A stretch of DNA of 64,000 bases from Prauserella_A oleivorans (GCF_042685745.1 NZ_JBHUNT010000001.1:1922001-1986000); one strand, 5' to 3'; positions 17,012 to 26,578 are shown, numbered from the stretch's first letter. Program-made: numbers and translations. Notes: a model not told the origin generated them from the sequence alone.

Positions 17012-17413
17012 CTGACCCAGCCTAAGCCGACGCCGCAGCCACCCCGGACATTGCGGAGAGATCAACGCCCGCCGTGTCCCAGCCCGCGAATGAACGGCCT
17101 GAAGGCTGGATGCCCCCTAATGGTGGAATCGTCGGCGACGAATCGCCAAGTTCACGCAGGTCAAGCCAGGTGACACCTCATTCACACGTGCACGGCATTG
17201 CCCCGACGCGCTTGAGGGGATGGCCCATTTGGCACTTGACTACCTCCGGCTGCGCCGAGAGGGAGGTGCTGCCTTCGCGGCATGCTCCGGCGAGAGCAGC
17301 CCGGCCCGAACAACCCAGGGTGTGCGACCCACCCCATGTCTGGATGCGTCGCCGACGGAGCCATGCTGGCTACGGCCGTCCGCAGAGTTGATCGTTAAAC
17401 GAGAAGGGAAGCA
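17012..17413. other. Intergenic stretch before the split methyltransferase gene
   Basis: About 400 bases with no convincing gene on either strand. CGCAGGTCAAGCCAGGTGAC followed by ACCTCATTCAC (17155-17182) resembles the TGAGGC repeat sites at 6.4 and 23.9 kb but has only one repeat unit. GAAGGGAAGC just before 17414 is the ribosome site of the next gene. I saw no FxLD-type precursor peptide here. Confidence 0.4.
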
Positions 17414-20400
17414 ATGGACACCGATACCACCACCGTGTCGCCGACGACGCTGCGCGCGGAGATGGTCGCCAAGGTCCGCAAGGCGGGATACGCGCAGCTC
17501 AGCGAGGTCGAGCGGGTGCTGCTCGATACGCCACGCCACGAGTTCGTTCCGGACGTCCGGTTGGCCGCCGCCTACGACCCGTGGCAGGCGGTGGTCACAC
17601 ACCGATTCGAGGACGGCCGGTCGTTGTCCTGCGCCTCGGCGCCGTGGCTGGTCGCGGCGATGCTCGACCAGCTTCACGTCCAACCCGGCAACCGCATCCT
17701 GGAAATCGGCGCGGGCACCGGGTACAACGCCTGCCTGGTGCGCCACGAGGCGCCACCAATTCCGTGTGGGGATGGGAGATCCCCGCCGTTGTCCTGTCGC
17801 AGCAGGGTAACGAAGCCGAGGGCAGTCTGACCGCGGAGACGCGCGGGAGGATGGCAAGCGGCCCTGACAAAGTCGGGACGTGCTGGTACTGCCAGACAGC
17901 GCGGGTCCGGTGAGCGAGACGAGAAGCCGTACGAGAGAAGCCAGCGCTTGAAGCTCCGTAATCGTTGTGCCGGCTCAAATCTGGTGGATACGGGCCGGTG
18001 TGCAGTGCACGCCTTCAGGATGTCTCTGGATGCGACTCCGTAACCGGTTAAGGCTGCCGGGGCGGAGGCCACGCCGAAGGTCTGCGGCGTAGGTGTGGCG
18101 AGTCTGCCGGGGTAGAGCTGGGCGGCTCACTTGTCGAACGGATGGTGGTGAACGTGGGAAGCGTCCGGATGCTGCCCGACCCTTCCGATATCCGATCGGA
18201 AGCGGGGCAGGCTCGTCGTCGGCTGATGGCGTCCGGACGTGGCGGAGTCCTCGTAGTAGTCCGAGCGCGCGAAAGGCGCGTACATGGCGAAGGAGGACAG
18301 CAAGTCAGCAGCGGAAGGACTGGAATGCCAGGAGGACGTCGCCGGTGAATACCGACGAGCTGGAGTACGCCTTGGTCAAGGCGGAACGCCGGGTACTGGA
18401 GATCCAGACGAAGCTGCACCGCTGGGCCTGTGATGACCCTCGTCGCAGGTTCAACGACCTGTTCAATCTCGTGGCCGATCCCGCGTTCCTGTTGGTGGCG
18501 TGGGCTCGGGTGCGGGGTAACAAGGGAGCCCGGACGGCCGGGGTGGACGGCGAGACCGCCCACTACGTGGAGGCTGTGCGGGGTGTCGAGGTCTTCCTCG
18601 ACGGGCTGCGGTCCGCACTGCGCGACCGCGGTTTCTGCCCGCTCCCGGTTCGTGAGCGGCTGATCCCGAAGGCGAACGGCAAAGTCCGTCGCCTGGGGAT
18701 CGCCACGGTGACCGACCGGGTGGTGCAGGCGTCCCTGAAACTGGTGCTGGAGCCGATCTTCGAGGCGGATTTCCTCCCGTGCTCCTACGGGTTCCGCCCG
18801 AACCGCCGGGCACATGACGCGGTAGCCGAGGTACGCCACTATGCCGCCAACTCCTATGAGTGGGTGGTGGAGGGTGACATCAAGGCATGCTTCGACGAGA
18901 TCTCGCATCCTGCGCTCATGGCGCGGGTGCGAGTTCGGATCGGGGATAAGCGCGTCCTGGCGCTGGTGAAGGCGTTCTTGAAGTCGGGAATCCTCGGTGA
19001 GGATCGCCTGCTGAGGGAGACCAGCACCGGAACCCCGCAAGGGTCGATCTTGTCGCCGTTGCTGAGCAACGTCGCGCTCTCGGTTCTGGATGAGCACATC
19101 ACCCAGGCACCGGGAGGGCATGACACCGCTCGGTGGGGTGCTAGCGGACGGATGTGGCGCCGTCGCCGAGGACTGCCGAACTTCCGGCTGGTCCGCTATG
19201 CCGACGACTGGTGCCTGATGGTGTGTGGCTCTCGGGCCGACGCCGAAACGCTCCGGGACGAGATCGCCGACGTGCTCTCCACGATGGGTCTGCGCCTGTC
19301 GGAGGAGAAGACGTTGACCACCCATATCGAGGATGGCCTTGATTTCTTGGGGTGGCGCATCCAGCGTCATCGCAAACGAGGCACGAACCAGCACTACGTC
19401 TATACCTACCCGGCGCGGAAGTCCGTTAGCGCGATCACGGGGAAGGTCAAGGAGCAGTGCCGGAAGACGGGCGTTGGGCTGACGCTGGATGACCTGCTCG
19501 TCCATCTCAACCGGATGATGCGGGGCTGGTGCGTCTACTTCCGTCCGGGGGTGTCGAGCAAAGCCTTCAACTACGTGTCCCACTATGCGTGGGAACGCGT
19601 GATCTGGTGGCTGCGCAAGAAACATCCCCGGATGAACTGGAAGGAACTGCGACGCCGCTACTGCGGCGGCCGATGGTGGCCAACAGGCGAGACCACGGAC
19701 CTGTTCAACGCGGCCACGGTGCGCACCACGCGCTACCGCTACCGAGGAACAGCTATCCCCTCGCCCTGGCCACGAACGGCATGAGGATCACCCAGCACAG
19801 CGGGACCTGTGGAGCGCCCGTTGCGGTGAGAGCCGCACGGCGGGTGCGGGAAGCGGTCCGGAGAAACGGGCTGGCGGAAAGGCCAGCACCGCGCTCCGGG
19901 CCGACTTCACCTCGCGCAGTTGACCGGCAGCGCGGACCTGGTGACCACGATCGACATCGACCCGGACGTGACCGCGAAAGCCGCACAAGCGCTGACCGCC
20001 ACCGGCTACGGCGACGTGCACGTCGTCACTGGCGATGGCGGGCTCGGCTACCCCGACCGCGCGCCGTACGACCGCATGATCGCCACCGTCTCACCGTGGG
20101 ACATCCCCGCCCACTGGTGGAAACAGCTCGCGCCCGGAGGACGGCTGGTCGCCCCGCTGCGCTGGCGCGGCCAGGGGCGCAGCGTCGCCTTCACCTACAC
20201 CGACGGCCGTCTGATCTCCGACTCGCTCCACCTGTGCGGCTTCGTGTACCTGGTCGGTGACGGCGAGGGCGAACTCAGCGGCTCGATCACCGCCGACGAA
20301 CTGGTGTCGCTCCACTGGGACCGCGACCAGGCCGTGGACCCCGAAGCGTTGCGCGGAGTGCTCGACCAGCCGCGTGTCACCGCCTGGTCCGGGACCACGA

Positions 20401-20810
20401 TCGCCAGGAACGAGTCGCACGACGGGCTCTGGCTCCGCCTGACCGCGACCGACCCGCGCGTGTGCCGGATCAAGGTCCACGCCGACGTTCCACCCGAGGT
20501 GTGTGACCCGATCGGTGGGTGGTGGCGCATGGCGCTGGTCGACGGCGACACGCTGGTCTACCTCACCGCCCGCCGCCTGGAATCCGACGACGAGGTGCGA
20601 TGGGAGTTGGGCGCGATCGGTCACGGCCCGACCGCCGACCAGCTGACCGAGTACCTCTGCGACGAGATCCGATCCTGGGCGCCCAAGCGGAACCAGCACA
20701 CGCCATCGCTCATCGTCTACCCGGCCGATACCCCGGACAGCGAACTGGCGGGCCCCGCCATCGACAAGACCCACAGCAGGTTCGTCCTCACCTACGACCC
20801 GACCGGATAA
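17414..20810 (+). CDS. PCMT-like methyltransferase of the FxLD-system type, split by a group II intron
   Basis: Exons 17414-17737 and 19911-20810 join in frame (CTG|CTC) into 407 residues, the usual size of the FxLD-system methyltransferases related to protein-L-isoaspartate methyltransferase. Exon 1 has TPRHEFVPD, LSCASAPWLVAAMLDQL and ILEIGAGTGYNACL (SAM motif I). Exon 2 resumes with LAQLTGSADLVTTIDIDPDV and has GDGGLGYPDRAPYDRMIATV and QLAPGGRLVAPL. If the intron splices, the gene is functional. Relatives modify ribosomal peptides, but no precursor peptide gene is seen nearby. Confidence 0.85.
17738..19910 (+). mobile_element. Group II intron with reverse transcriptase/maturase, 2173 bp
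   Basis: Starts GTGCG (17738), matching the bacterial group II 5' consensus, and ends AC at 19910. The ends were set by restoring the host protein exactly. The 3' part has a domain-V-like hairpin with the AGC triad (GGTGAGAGCCGC ... GCGGTCC, about 19825-19857) followed by a GCTGGCGGAAAGGCCAGC hairpin (19870-19887) that fits domain VI. The maturase gene lies in the loop expected for domain IV. It inserted into the coding region of a methyltransferase gene. Confidence 0.9.
18345..19784 (+). CDS. ltrA: Group II intron reverse transcriptase/maturase
   Basis: 479 residues. RT domain: PIPKANGK-like LIPKANGKVRRLGIATVTDR, SYGFRPNRRAHDAV, VEGDIKACFDEI, TGTPQGSILSPLLSNVAL and the catalytic LVRYADDWCL box. 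Domain X (maturase): MMRGWCVYFRPGVSSKAFNY. No HNH endonuclease domain follows, so it is an En-minus type. The GTG at 18345 has GGAGG nine bases upstream. It should promote intron splicing and reverse-splicing mobility. Confidence 0.95.
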   Translation: MNTDELEYALVKAERRVLEIQTKLHRWACDDPRRRFNDLFNLVADPAFLLVAWARVRGNKGARTAGVDGETAHYVEAVRGVEVFLDGLRSALRDRGFCPLPVRERLIPKANGKVRRLGIATVTDRVVQASLKLVLEPIFEADFLPCSYGFRPNRRAHDAVAEVRHYAANSYEWVVEGDIKACFDEISHPALMARVRVRIGDKRVLALVKAFLKSGILGEDRLLRETSTGTPQGSILSPLLSNVALSVLDEHITQAPGGHDTARWGASGRMWRRRRGLPNFRLVRYADDWCLMVCGSRADAETLRDEIADVLSTMGLRLSEEKTLTTHIEDGLDFLGWRIQRHRKRGTNQHYVYTYPARKSVSAITGKVKEQCRKTGVGLTLDDLLVHLNRMMRGWCVYFRPGVSSKAFNYVSHYAWERVIWWLRKKHPRMNWKELRRRYCGGRWWPTGETTDLFNAATVRTTRYRYRGTAIPSPWPRTA

Positions 20811-20836
20811 TCTCGTCGCCGATCTGCGACCTCGGT

Positions 20837-20859
20837 GTCAGGCAGAGGCGCGGCCTGAC
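20837..20859. terminator. Hairpin between convergent genes
   Basis: GTCAGGC (20837-20843) and GCCTGAC (20853-20859) form a perfect seven-base stem with a nine-base loop. It lies between the ends of the split methyltransferase gene and the minus-strand gene at 20887. No U-run follows, as is common in actinobacteria. Confidence 0.4.
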
Positions 20860-20886
20860 CGTTGCCGTGGAGCGCGGCGAGGTGGG

Positions 20887-21750
20887 TCATCCAGGGAGTG
20901 AAAGTCCCGCCGTCCGCCAAGGGCTGGCCAAAAGCGCGCTGGTGTCGGAGTCGAGTCGTCCGGCGAACGCCTGCGAGATCGCCGCGCCCCACAATGCGTT
21001 GACGACCGACGTGTCTGTGGGTGACTCGCCGACGGCGTCCTCAGCGGCTGGAACGGCCTCCCAATACAGGGAGCGCGCCCGGAGCGGGAACCCCCACGCG
21101 ATCGACGCCTCGGTGACCGCGGCACAAGCCGCTTCCCAGCGTTGCTCGTCGATTTCCGTGCACACCCGACCCATCCGGCGCGCAACCGCTGCCGGCGTGG
21201 CTTCGGCATGGCGCAGGACTCGCAGCGCGGCTTGGGTGTGAGGGCCGTAGGCGTCAGTCGCGGTGTATCGCGAGGGCAGACAGGTCTGCCGCCACGGAGC
21301 GGAGAGCAATTCGTGGTCGGCGATTCCCTCGTCGTCGTGGCCTGCCGCTGCGATCGCCAGTCCGGCGTCGAACACGGGCAGGACCACCTTGTGCCAGCCG
21401 GAGTGGCCCGGTGAAGCCTGCCGGGCCAGCAGGTAGGGGTGGTGCAGCACGGCGATCGGGTCATCGAGTTCGGTGGGCATCGGCAGGCCGAAGGTGTCCT
21501 TCCATCGGATCCACCGTGAGGCGAGCCGTCCGGCCAACTCGGGGTCGATGATCCGCGCGATGATCCTGTCCCGGACGGCCTGGCGATCGGAGGCGCGCTC
21601 CTCGCCGAGTGAGCCCATTCGAGTGATCTGCTCGAAGGTCAGGTTGGCAATGGTCACATCAAGCTGTCGCCATTGCTCGCCACGAGGGTGCTGGGCCAAC
21701 AGCGCGCGTCCCAAGTCGTCACGACCGCGGCCCTGACCGGAGGTGCTCAT
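20887..21750 (-). CDS. Hypothetical protein
   Basis: 287 residues, family not recognised. Mostly helical with SLGEERASDRQAVRDRIIAR, RLASRWIRWKDTFGLPMP, a central Ala/Gly-rich part and a Trp-rich end (SIAWGFPLRARSLYWEAVPA). No signal peptide or membrane segment. The ATG at 21750 was chosen because the longer frame runs into a region opposite the HAD gene. A short open frame upstream on the same strand ends at this ATG (ATGA) but has no usable start. Confidence 0.5.
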   Translation of the reverse strand: MSTSGQGRGRDDLGRALLAQHPRGEQWRQLDVTIANLTFEQITRMGSLGEERASDRQAVRDRIIARIIDPELAGRLASRWIRWKDTFGLPMPTELDDPIAVLHHPYLLARQASPGHSGWHKVVLPVFDAGLAIAAAGHDDEGIADHELLSAPWRQTCLPSRYTATDAYGPHTQAALRVLRHAEATPAAVARRMGRVCTEIDEQRWEAACAAVTEASIAWGFPLRARSLYWEAVPAAEDAVGESPTDTSVVNALWGAAISQAFAGRLDSDTSALLASPWRTAGLSLPG

Positions 21751-21920
21751 CGGTTCAGGATGGCAGCCCCGATCTGCGCACGTTGTGCAGGCTGCGTGTT
21801 CGGCGTGGCAGACCACGCGGCGGCCTGACCGGCTTCCGCAGCGGTGAGGTCGGCGGGGCTGTATGGGCCCGCAAGGGCCCTCTGTGGTGCGGTGTTCGTG
21901 GGTGACGTAGGAGTAGGAGC

Positions 21921-22565
21921 ATGGTGACTGCGGTGGTGTTCGATGTGGGCGAGACGTTGCTGGACGACTCGCGCGAGTGGGGTGCGTGGGCCGACTGGAT
22001 CGGCGTGCCACGTCATACCTTCTCGACTGTGCTGGGTGCGGTTACCGCTGCCGGCCGGGACAACGCCGAGACGTTCCAGTACTTCAAGCCCGGCTTCGAC
22101 CTCGCCCGCGAACGGCGGCTACGGGAAGAGGCCGGACTGGGTGAGCGTATCGAGGACGGCGACCTTTATCCCGACGCCCGGCCCGGCTTGGCGCGGCTGC
22201 GGGAACTCGGCTTGTGGGTGGGGGTGGCCGGGAACCAGACCGCCCGTGCGGCCGAGCTATTGCGTGCGCTGGGCCTGCCGGTGGACCAGGTCGCGACCTC
22301 GGGCGAGTGGGGTGTCGCCAAGCCTTCGCCCGAGTTCTTCGCCCGCGTCGCAGAGATGGTGCCCGACGGGCCAGGCGAGACGATGTACGTGGGTGACCAC
22401 CGGGACAACGACGTAGTCGCCGCGAAGGCAGCGGGATTCCGCACGGCGTTGATCCGGCGCGGCCCGTGGGGTTACCTGTGGGCTGATGACCCGCTGGTGC
22501 GTCGCGACGCGGATTGGGTGATCGACTCCCTTCACGACCTGCCGGATCTGCTGTCCCCGCGCTGA
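21921..22565 (+). CDS. HAD-superfamily hydrolase
   Basis: 214 residues. Motif I is VVFDVGETLLD (nucleophile Asp, with the second Asp replaced by Gly as in several HAD-IA members), motif II lies around VGVAGNQT, motif III has Lys in WGVAKPSPEFF and motif IV is MYVGDHRDNDVVAAKAAG. Probably a small phosphatase acting on a sugar or nucleotide phosphate; a role in the neighbouring nucleoside pathway is possible. The ATG has GGAG seven bases upstream. Confidence 0.85.
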   Translation: MVTAVVFDVGETLLDDSREWGAWADWIGVPRHTFSTVLGAVTAAGRDNAETFQYFKPGFDLARERRLREEAGLGERIEDGDLYPDARPGLARLRELGLWVGVAGNQTARAAELLRALGLPVDQVATSGEWGVAKPSPEFFARVAEMVPDGPGETMYVGDHRDNDVVAAKAAGFRTALIRRGPWGYLWADDPLVRRDADWVIDSLHDLPDLLSPR

Positions 22566-22584
22566 GTGGCTGGTGACTGGCGGA

Positions 22585-23853
22585 TCAGCGAGCGCGGGCC
22601 CAAGCAGCGAGGTCGAGCAAGCCGGCGCTGGGCGCGCTGTGGGTGCGCAGGAGGGACGAGAGGGATTGGCGGACCTGCGGGTGGGTGCGGGTGTGCTCGG
22701 GCGCGGCCTGGCGTGCAGCCTGAAGACACAGGTGAGCGTCTTCGTGGCGACCGAGGGTGAGCTGGGCGCGGGCCAGATCGATGAAGTAGTGGGAACGACG
22801 CTCGGCGGGCAGTTCGTGGGGCGGGTGCCAGTACGCAGCGCGTTCGATACCCAATGGATCTCGAAGTTCGACGGCGACCGCGAGTTCGTGGATGCGCAGC
22901 GAGGCCGGGCCGAACGCGGTGCCCACGTAGATGCCCTCGGGCACACTGCCCGCGGCGCGGCGGGCCTCACGCAGGTGGTCGGCCGCGAGGTCAGCTTTGC
23001 CCGCCCGGCCGGCCACCACCGCGGCGCGCATGTGCAGGGCGCCGAACGCGGCCAAGGAGGAGGTCGTGTCGAGATCGGGCACGTGGTCAGCGGCGAGTTC
23101 GAGAGCGCGAGCGGCGGTGTCCAGGTCGCCGGTGGCGAAGAAGGTTTCGGTGCGCACGTATGCCACGGCGGCCAGCAGCAGCGGGTCCTCGGCGATCTGG
23201 GCGGCCGAGCGCATCAGGTCGATCAGGCGGGCGGACAGATCCAGGTAGCCGAACTTGAACGCCACGCCGTCAGCAGCCCGCAACGCCAAGGTCAGTAGGG
23301 AGGCGGCGTGGCGCTGGCCTGCCGCGTCGCCCAGCTGACCGGCGCGGGCGAGTTCGGCGATGAGGTCGGGCAGGCGGCGGGCGAGGTTGCCGTAGCGGGA
23401 CTGCAGCCGGTCGTCGCTGGCGCGGATGATCTCGCCGTGCAGATCGTCCGGAGACCTGGTTGGTCCGTCGTCAGGCAGATCCAGCCGGTCAAGCGCGCGG
23501 CGCAGGCGCGGGATGGCGGCGTGGATGACGTCGGCCTCGGGCTCCGGTCCGTCCTGGTGAACGATTTGCTCGATGGGGGTCGTCACCAGGCTCGACGAAG
23601 GTGAGACCAGGACCGTCGTAATGTTGGCAGCAGGTCGCCGAAGGGTACGTCGCAGCAGGTCGTCGAGTACGTCGAGCGAGACCTGCAGGGCGGTGGCGAG
23701 GCCGCGCCGCTGCCAAGGCTGAGGTGACTGGACCCCACGTTCCCAACGTCCGATGGTGGTCCGTTCGACCTTCAGAGTGACGGCGAGGGCTTCCTGGGTA
23801 TAACCCGCGGTCTCGCGGGCAACGGCGAGCGGGGTGAGAGGCCGTGCTGCCAT
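22585..23853 (-). CDS. XRE-family HTH regulator with TPR-like C-terminus (copy 4)
   Basis: 422 residues. HTH TAGYTQEALAVTLKVERTTI followed by GRWERGVQSPQPWQRRGLA; the C-terminal part is a helical repeat region (HLREARRAAGSVPEGIYVG, LAVAVELRDPLGIERAAYW). More distant from copies 1-3 but with the same layout. The ATG at 23853 has AGGAGGG nine bases upstream; the frame opens ten codons earlier. A paired TGAGGC motif lies 75-95 bases upstream. It is divergent from the second queD gene. Confidence 0.8.
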   Translation of the reverse strand: MAARPLTPLAVARETAGYTQEALAVTLKVERTTIGRWERGVQSPQPWQRRGLATALQVSLDVLDDLLRRTLRRPAANITTVLVSPSSSLVTTPIEQIVHQDGPEPEADVIHAAIPRLRRALDRLDLPDDGPTRSPDDLHGEIIRASDDRLQSRYGNLARRLPDLIAELARAGQLGDAAGQRHAASLLTLALRAADGVAFKFGYLDLSARLIDLMRSAAQIAEDPLLLAAVAYVRTETFFATGDLDTAARALELAADHVPDLDTTSSLAAFGALHMRAAVVAGRAGKADLAADHLREARRAAGSVPEGIYVGTAFGPASLRIHELAVAVELRDPLGIERAAYWHPPHELPAERRSHYFIDLARAQLTLGRHEDAHLCLQAARQAAPEHTRTHPQVRQSLSSLLRTHSAPSAGLLDLAAWARAR

Positions 23854-24295
23854 CGTCGTTGTCCCTCCTTCCAGACCCTCCATAGCGCACAGTACTCGCC
23901 GGTTTTCGCAGCGTAGGGAGGGTGTCGCCTCATCGCTGCCTCATGGCCGCTCCGTTCTCGACCACGGCTGACGACCCGACTGATCGCCAATCGCAGTTGC
24001 ATGCCCATCTGGGTGAAGCCCCTCGCTCCAGCAGACCAACAGCGCGCTGGTCAGCGCCTGGGTCGCCCCGTTGACGCCTCGTTCTCGCCGCACGGCCGCT
24101 CTGGTGATCGGCAAGGGCGGCGTCGTTGACTGGGATTCGGCCTGCGGTGGGCGACCCCCGACCGCCCACCGCAGGCCATACCGGTCTCAGCCACCCTCTC
24201 GCTACGGAAAGTGAGCTTGCTTCAGTGGATATGCGCGAGGTGCAACCAGCACGCTCACCCGCGCCGGTTGACCAGTCGAACCTGGTGCCCCGCTG
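23854..24295. other. Divergent intergenic region between XRE copy 4 and queD
   Basis: About 440 bases. It holds the TGAGGC repeat site (23927-23948), and TTGACC inside GGTTGACCAGTCGAACC, an imperfect dyad at 24266-24282 just before the queD start. Open frames in between are Arg-rich and unconvincing. Confidence 0.4.
23927..23948. repeat. 11-bp tandem repeat upstream of XRE copy 4
   Basis: GCCTCATCGCT (23927-23937) followed by GCCTCATGGCC (23938-23948), preceded by GTAGGGAGGGTGTC. About 40 of the surrounding 50 bases match the site at 6.4 kb, including TTTCGCAG and AGGGAGGGTG. Both lie upstream of minus-strand XRE genes, so this looks like a conserved operator or promoter element. Confidence 0.55.
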
Positions 24296-24781
24296 ATGTC
24301 GCACAAGATCACCATCGAGCACTCCTTCGAGTCCGGGCATCGCTTGCCGCACCTGGGCGGCAAATGCGTAAACCTGCACGGCCACTCCTGGTCGGTTGCC
24401 GTGACAGTGAGCGCAGCAGAGCTGAGCCCCGAGGTGACCGTCGTGGAGTTCGGCGCATTGAAGGTCGGGGTGCGGCGCTGGATCGACGAGCACCTCGACC
24501 ACGCCACGATGCTCGGTGTCCGTGATCGGCTGATCGCCCCGCTGGTCGCCGATGGCAACCGAGTGTTCCGTTTTGGAGCCGAGCGCCCGGCCGACGGCGC
24601 CGAAAAATTCGGGTACGGGCTGCCGTGGCCCACGGTAGAAGCCGTGGCGGTACTGCTAGGCCGAGTCGCGGAGAGCGCGCTGGCCGAGCTTGCCCGCGCC
24701 GACGGTGCGCGGATCGAGCGGGTCCTGGTCCGCGAGACCCGGCTGAACACCGCCGTCTACGAACCCCCGGTGACGCGATGA
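24296..24781 (+). CDS. queD: QueD-family 6-pyruvoyl/6-carboxytetrahydropterin synthase
   Basis: 161 residues, single-domain. Zinc ligands and catalytic Cys are in FESGHRLPHLGGKCVNLHGH (His15, Cys24, His28, His30); VVEFGALKVGVRRWIDEHLD and DHATML hold the DH pair; VLVRETRLNTAVY holds the Glu. A second QueD in the window, 15 kb from the double-length copy and with full catalytic residues. It probably makes 6-carboxytetrahydropterin, though 6-pyruvoyltetrahydropterin chemistry cannot be excluded. Its stop overlaps a 31-codon reading frame that leads into the NUDIX gene. Confidence 0.85.
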   Translation: MSHKITIEHSFESGHRLPHLGGKCVNLHGHSWSVAVTVSAAELSPEVTVVEFGALKVGVRRWIDEHLDHATMLGVRDRLIAPLVADGNRVFRFGAERPADGAEKFGYGLPWPTVEAVAVLLGRVAESALAELARADGARIERVLVRETRLNTAVYEPPVTR

Positions 24782-24869
24782 GCACCAAGAACTGCACGCG
24801 GCCTTCAAGTCCTTGCTCACTTCGAGGCGTTACCTCGATATCGTCCTGTCCGTCGATCGTGAGAGCACC

Positions 24870-25322
24870 ATGATGACCTCCTCCACCGCTCCCGCTCTCG
24901 GTCCGCTTGTCGCGGTATACGGCCTCGTCGGGCACGACGAGCGCCTTCTACTCGTACGAGACCGGGACGCCAGCGCCTTCCGGCTACCCGGCGGTCGAGT
25001 ACGGCCCGGTGAATCCGTTGAGGACGCCCTGCGGCGCTCCCTGCGGGAACAGACCAACGTCGACGTCGCTTACCTCGACTTCTGCGCGACGGTGGAACTG
25101 CGCGACCACGACTCACCAGACGAGCCTGTGCTCTATGAGCTCGCGCTGCTGTTCGACGTGACTCTCGCCGGCCCCGAAGGCGCCTGGGCCAGCGAACACG
25201 AACTGCGGTGGCTCGCCGAGGCGGACCTCCACCAAATCGAGCTGCGCCCCGCGGTCATCGCGGAACGACTGCGAAGCGACGCGCTGACCGTCGAACGCCC
25301 GTGGTGGCCGCACCACTCCTGA
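24870..25322 (+). CDS. NUDIX hydrolase
   Basis: 150 residues. The Nudix box is GGRVRPGESVEDALRRSLRE then QTNVDV, with one substitution in REUxEE. ERLLLVRDRDASAFRLPGG precedes it. ATG 24870 is followed by a second ATG at 24873; an in-frame TTG at 24813 would add 19 residues. A short frame (24778-24873) overlaps both the queD stop and this start (ATGA), suggesting coupled translation. The substrate is unknown. Confidence 0.75.
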   Translation: MMTSSTAPALGPLVAVYGLVGHDERLLLVRDRDASAFRLPGGRVRPGESVEDALRRSLREQTNVDVAYLDFCATVELRDHDSPDEPVLYELALLFDVTLAGPEGAWASEHELRWLAEADLHQIELRPAVIAERLRSDALTVERPWWPHHS

Positions 25323-25395
25323 CCCTCACAGTCCACGGCCCGGTCCATTCGACGCTGCTGCGCGAGCCGGGTGTGTCCGAAGAACCGAAGGAACC

Positions 25396-26271
25396 ATGCT
25401 GTCGGCACCCGACTTCACTACTGCCCTGACCGCGGCACAGGCCGCGATCGATCTTGCGGTCGAGCATGTCCTCAGCCACCGTCCTCGCTCGATCCGGTAC
25501 AAGGGCGACCGCGACCCTGTATCCGAAGTGGACGAGGACGTCGAACACGTTGTCCGCCAACGGTTGATTGCCGACGGGCACACCGAGATCGGGTTCCTCG
25601 GAGAGGAAACCGGCGCGGTTGGTAGCCAGGAGACCTACTGGGTTCTCGATCCCATCGACGGCACGATCAACCACCACCACGGCAGTCCCTTGTGTGCGAT
25701 CGCCCTCGGGCTCGTGCACAACTACCGGCCCATCCTCGGCGTCACCGCGCTTCCCTTTCTCGGACACCGCTACTGGGCGACCGACGGGCAAGGCGCCTAC
25801 CGCGACGGAGAACTCATCGCCGTCTCGGCCACCGAGTCGCTCGATCGAGCCCTGATCGGGTTCAGCGACTATGGCAGCGGCCAGGACACTGCCCTACGAG
25901 ACGTGCTCTGCTCCACTGTGGACCGGGAACTCACCGGACGGGCACAAGGGCTTCGCCGCTACGGCTCTTCCGCACTTGACCTCGTCTGGGTCGCCGACGG
26001 CACCCTTGACGCCTGCGTCCTGCTCGGCAACCGGACCTGGGATACCGCGGCCGGGGCTGCCATCGCCCGCGAGGCCGGGGCCCTCGTCTTGGATGCCGAC
26101 GCCAGCCCTCACACCACCCGTTCCCGGTGCGCGATCGCCACCACGCCGGGACTTCGCGACGAGTTGCTGCCCTTCCTGCACGTCTTGCGTGGCACCCGTT
26201 TCTGGCCCGATGACGACCGACCCGAACCCGTCATGAGTCCGACCGGCTTGCCGCAGAGCGGTGAACCGTAG
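25396..26271 (+). CDS. Inositol-monophosphatase-family phosphatase
   Basis: 291 residues. Metal-binding motifs are clear: GFLGEETG, WVLDPIDGTINHHHG (DPxDGT) and RTWDTAAGAAIAREAGALVL (WD...G.....AGG). The family removes phosphate from inositol phosphates, histidinol phosphate, PAP or related compounds in a Mg-dependent way. Position after a queD-NUDIX pair is compatible with dephosphorylation of a nucleoside product. The end overlaps the next gene by 11 bases. Confidence 0.85.
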   Translation: MLSAPDFTTALTAAQAAIDLAVEHVLSHRPRSIRYKGDRDPVSEVDEDVEHVVRQRLIADGHTEIGFLGEETGAVGSQETYWVLDPIDGTINHHHGSPLCAIALGLVHNYRPILGVTALPFLGHRYWATDGQGAYRDGELIAVSATESLDRALIGFSDYGSGQDTALRDVLCSTVDRELTGRAQGLRRYGSSALDLVWVADGTLDACVLLGNRTWDTAAGAAIAREAGALVLDADASPHTTRSRCAIATTPGLRDELLPFLHVLRGTRFWPDDDRPEPVMSPTGLPQSGEP

Positions 26272-26578
26272 TGAGGAGCCGGACACGAAGCCGGACGCCA
26301 TGGTGATCCTGCCGAGTCCTCGCTGCTCGCCGGAAACCCCCGGACTGCCGTTCGATGCTGTCCACGGTAAAGCCGCGCGCCGCCGTGCCGACAACGGACC
26401 ACTCACCGAGTACCTCCCCAGCCTTGGACAACTGCCCGCCACGGGACCGTCCGCGCTTCCGCTGGACCTCGACGAGGAACGAGCCGCCGCGCGGCGGGCC
26501 GCGCTGGAGGGACCGCGGCCCGACGACGAGCACCTGGCGCTTCTCGACCGCGTGCTGCACGCACTGCGCCGCCTGTGA
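26261..26578 (+). CDS. Small hypothetical protein
   Basis: 105 residues, not recognised. Pro-rich first half and a charged helical end (LDLDEERAAARRAALEGPRP, DDEHLALLDRVLHALRRL). GTG 26261 overlaps the phosphatase end; an internal ATG (MVILPSPR) is a possible start. Its stop overlaps the GTG of the next gene (GTGA), which supports it as a real, co-translated gene. Confidence 0.5.
   Translation: MNRSEEPDTKPDAMVILPSPRCSPETPGLPFDAVHGKAARRRADNGPLTEYLPSLGQLPATGPSALPLDLDEERAAARRAALEGPRPDDEHLALLDRVLHALRRL

Noticed and set aside
17182..17410. Possible FxLD-type precursor peptide upstream of the split methyltransferase
   Set aside because: No frame on either strand shows an FxLD motif or a Cys/Ser/Thr-rich tail.
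21747..22016. Minus-strand open frame ending in ATGA overlap with the 20887-21750 gene
   Set aside because: Its only good start lies inside the HAD gene on the other strand, and the part outside that gene has no start codon I could support.
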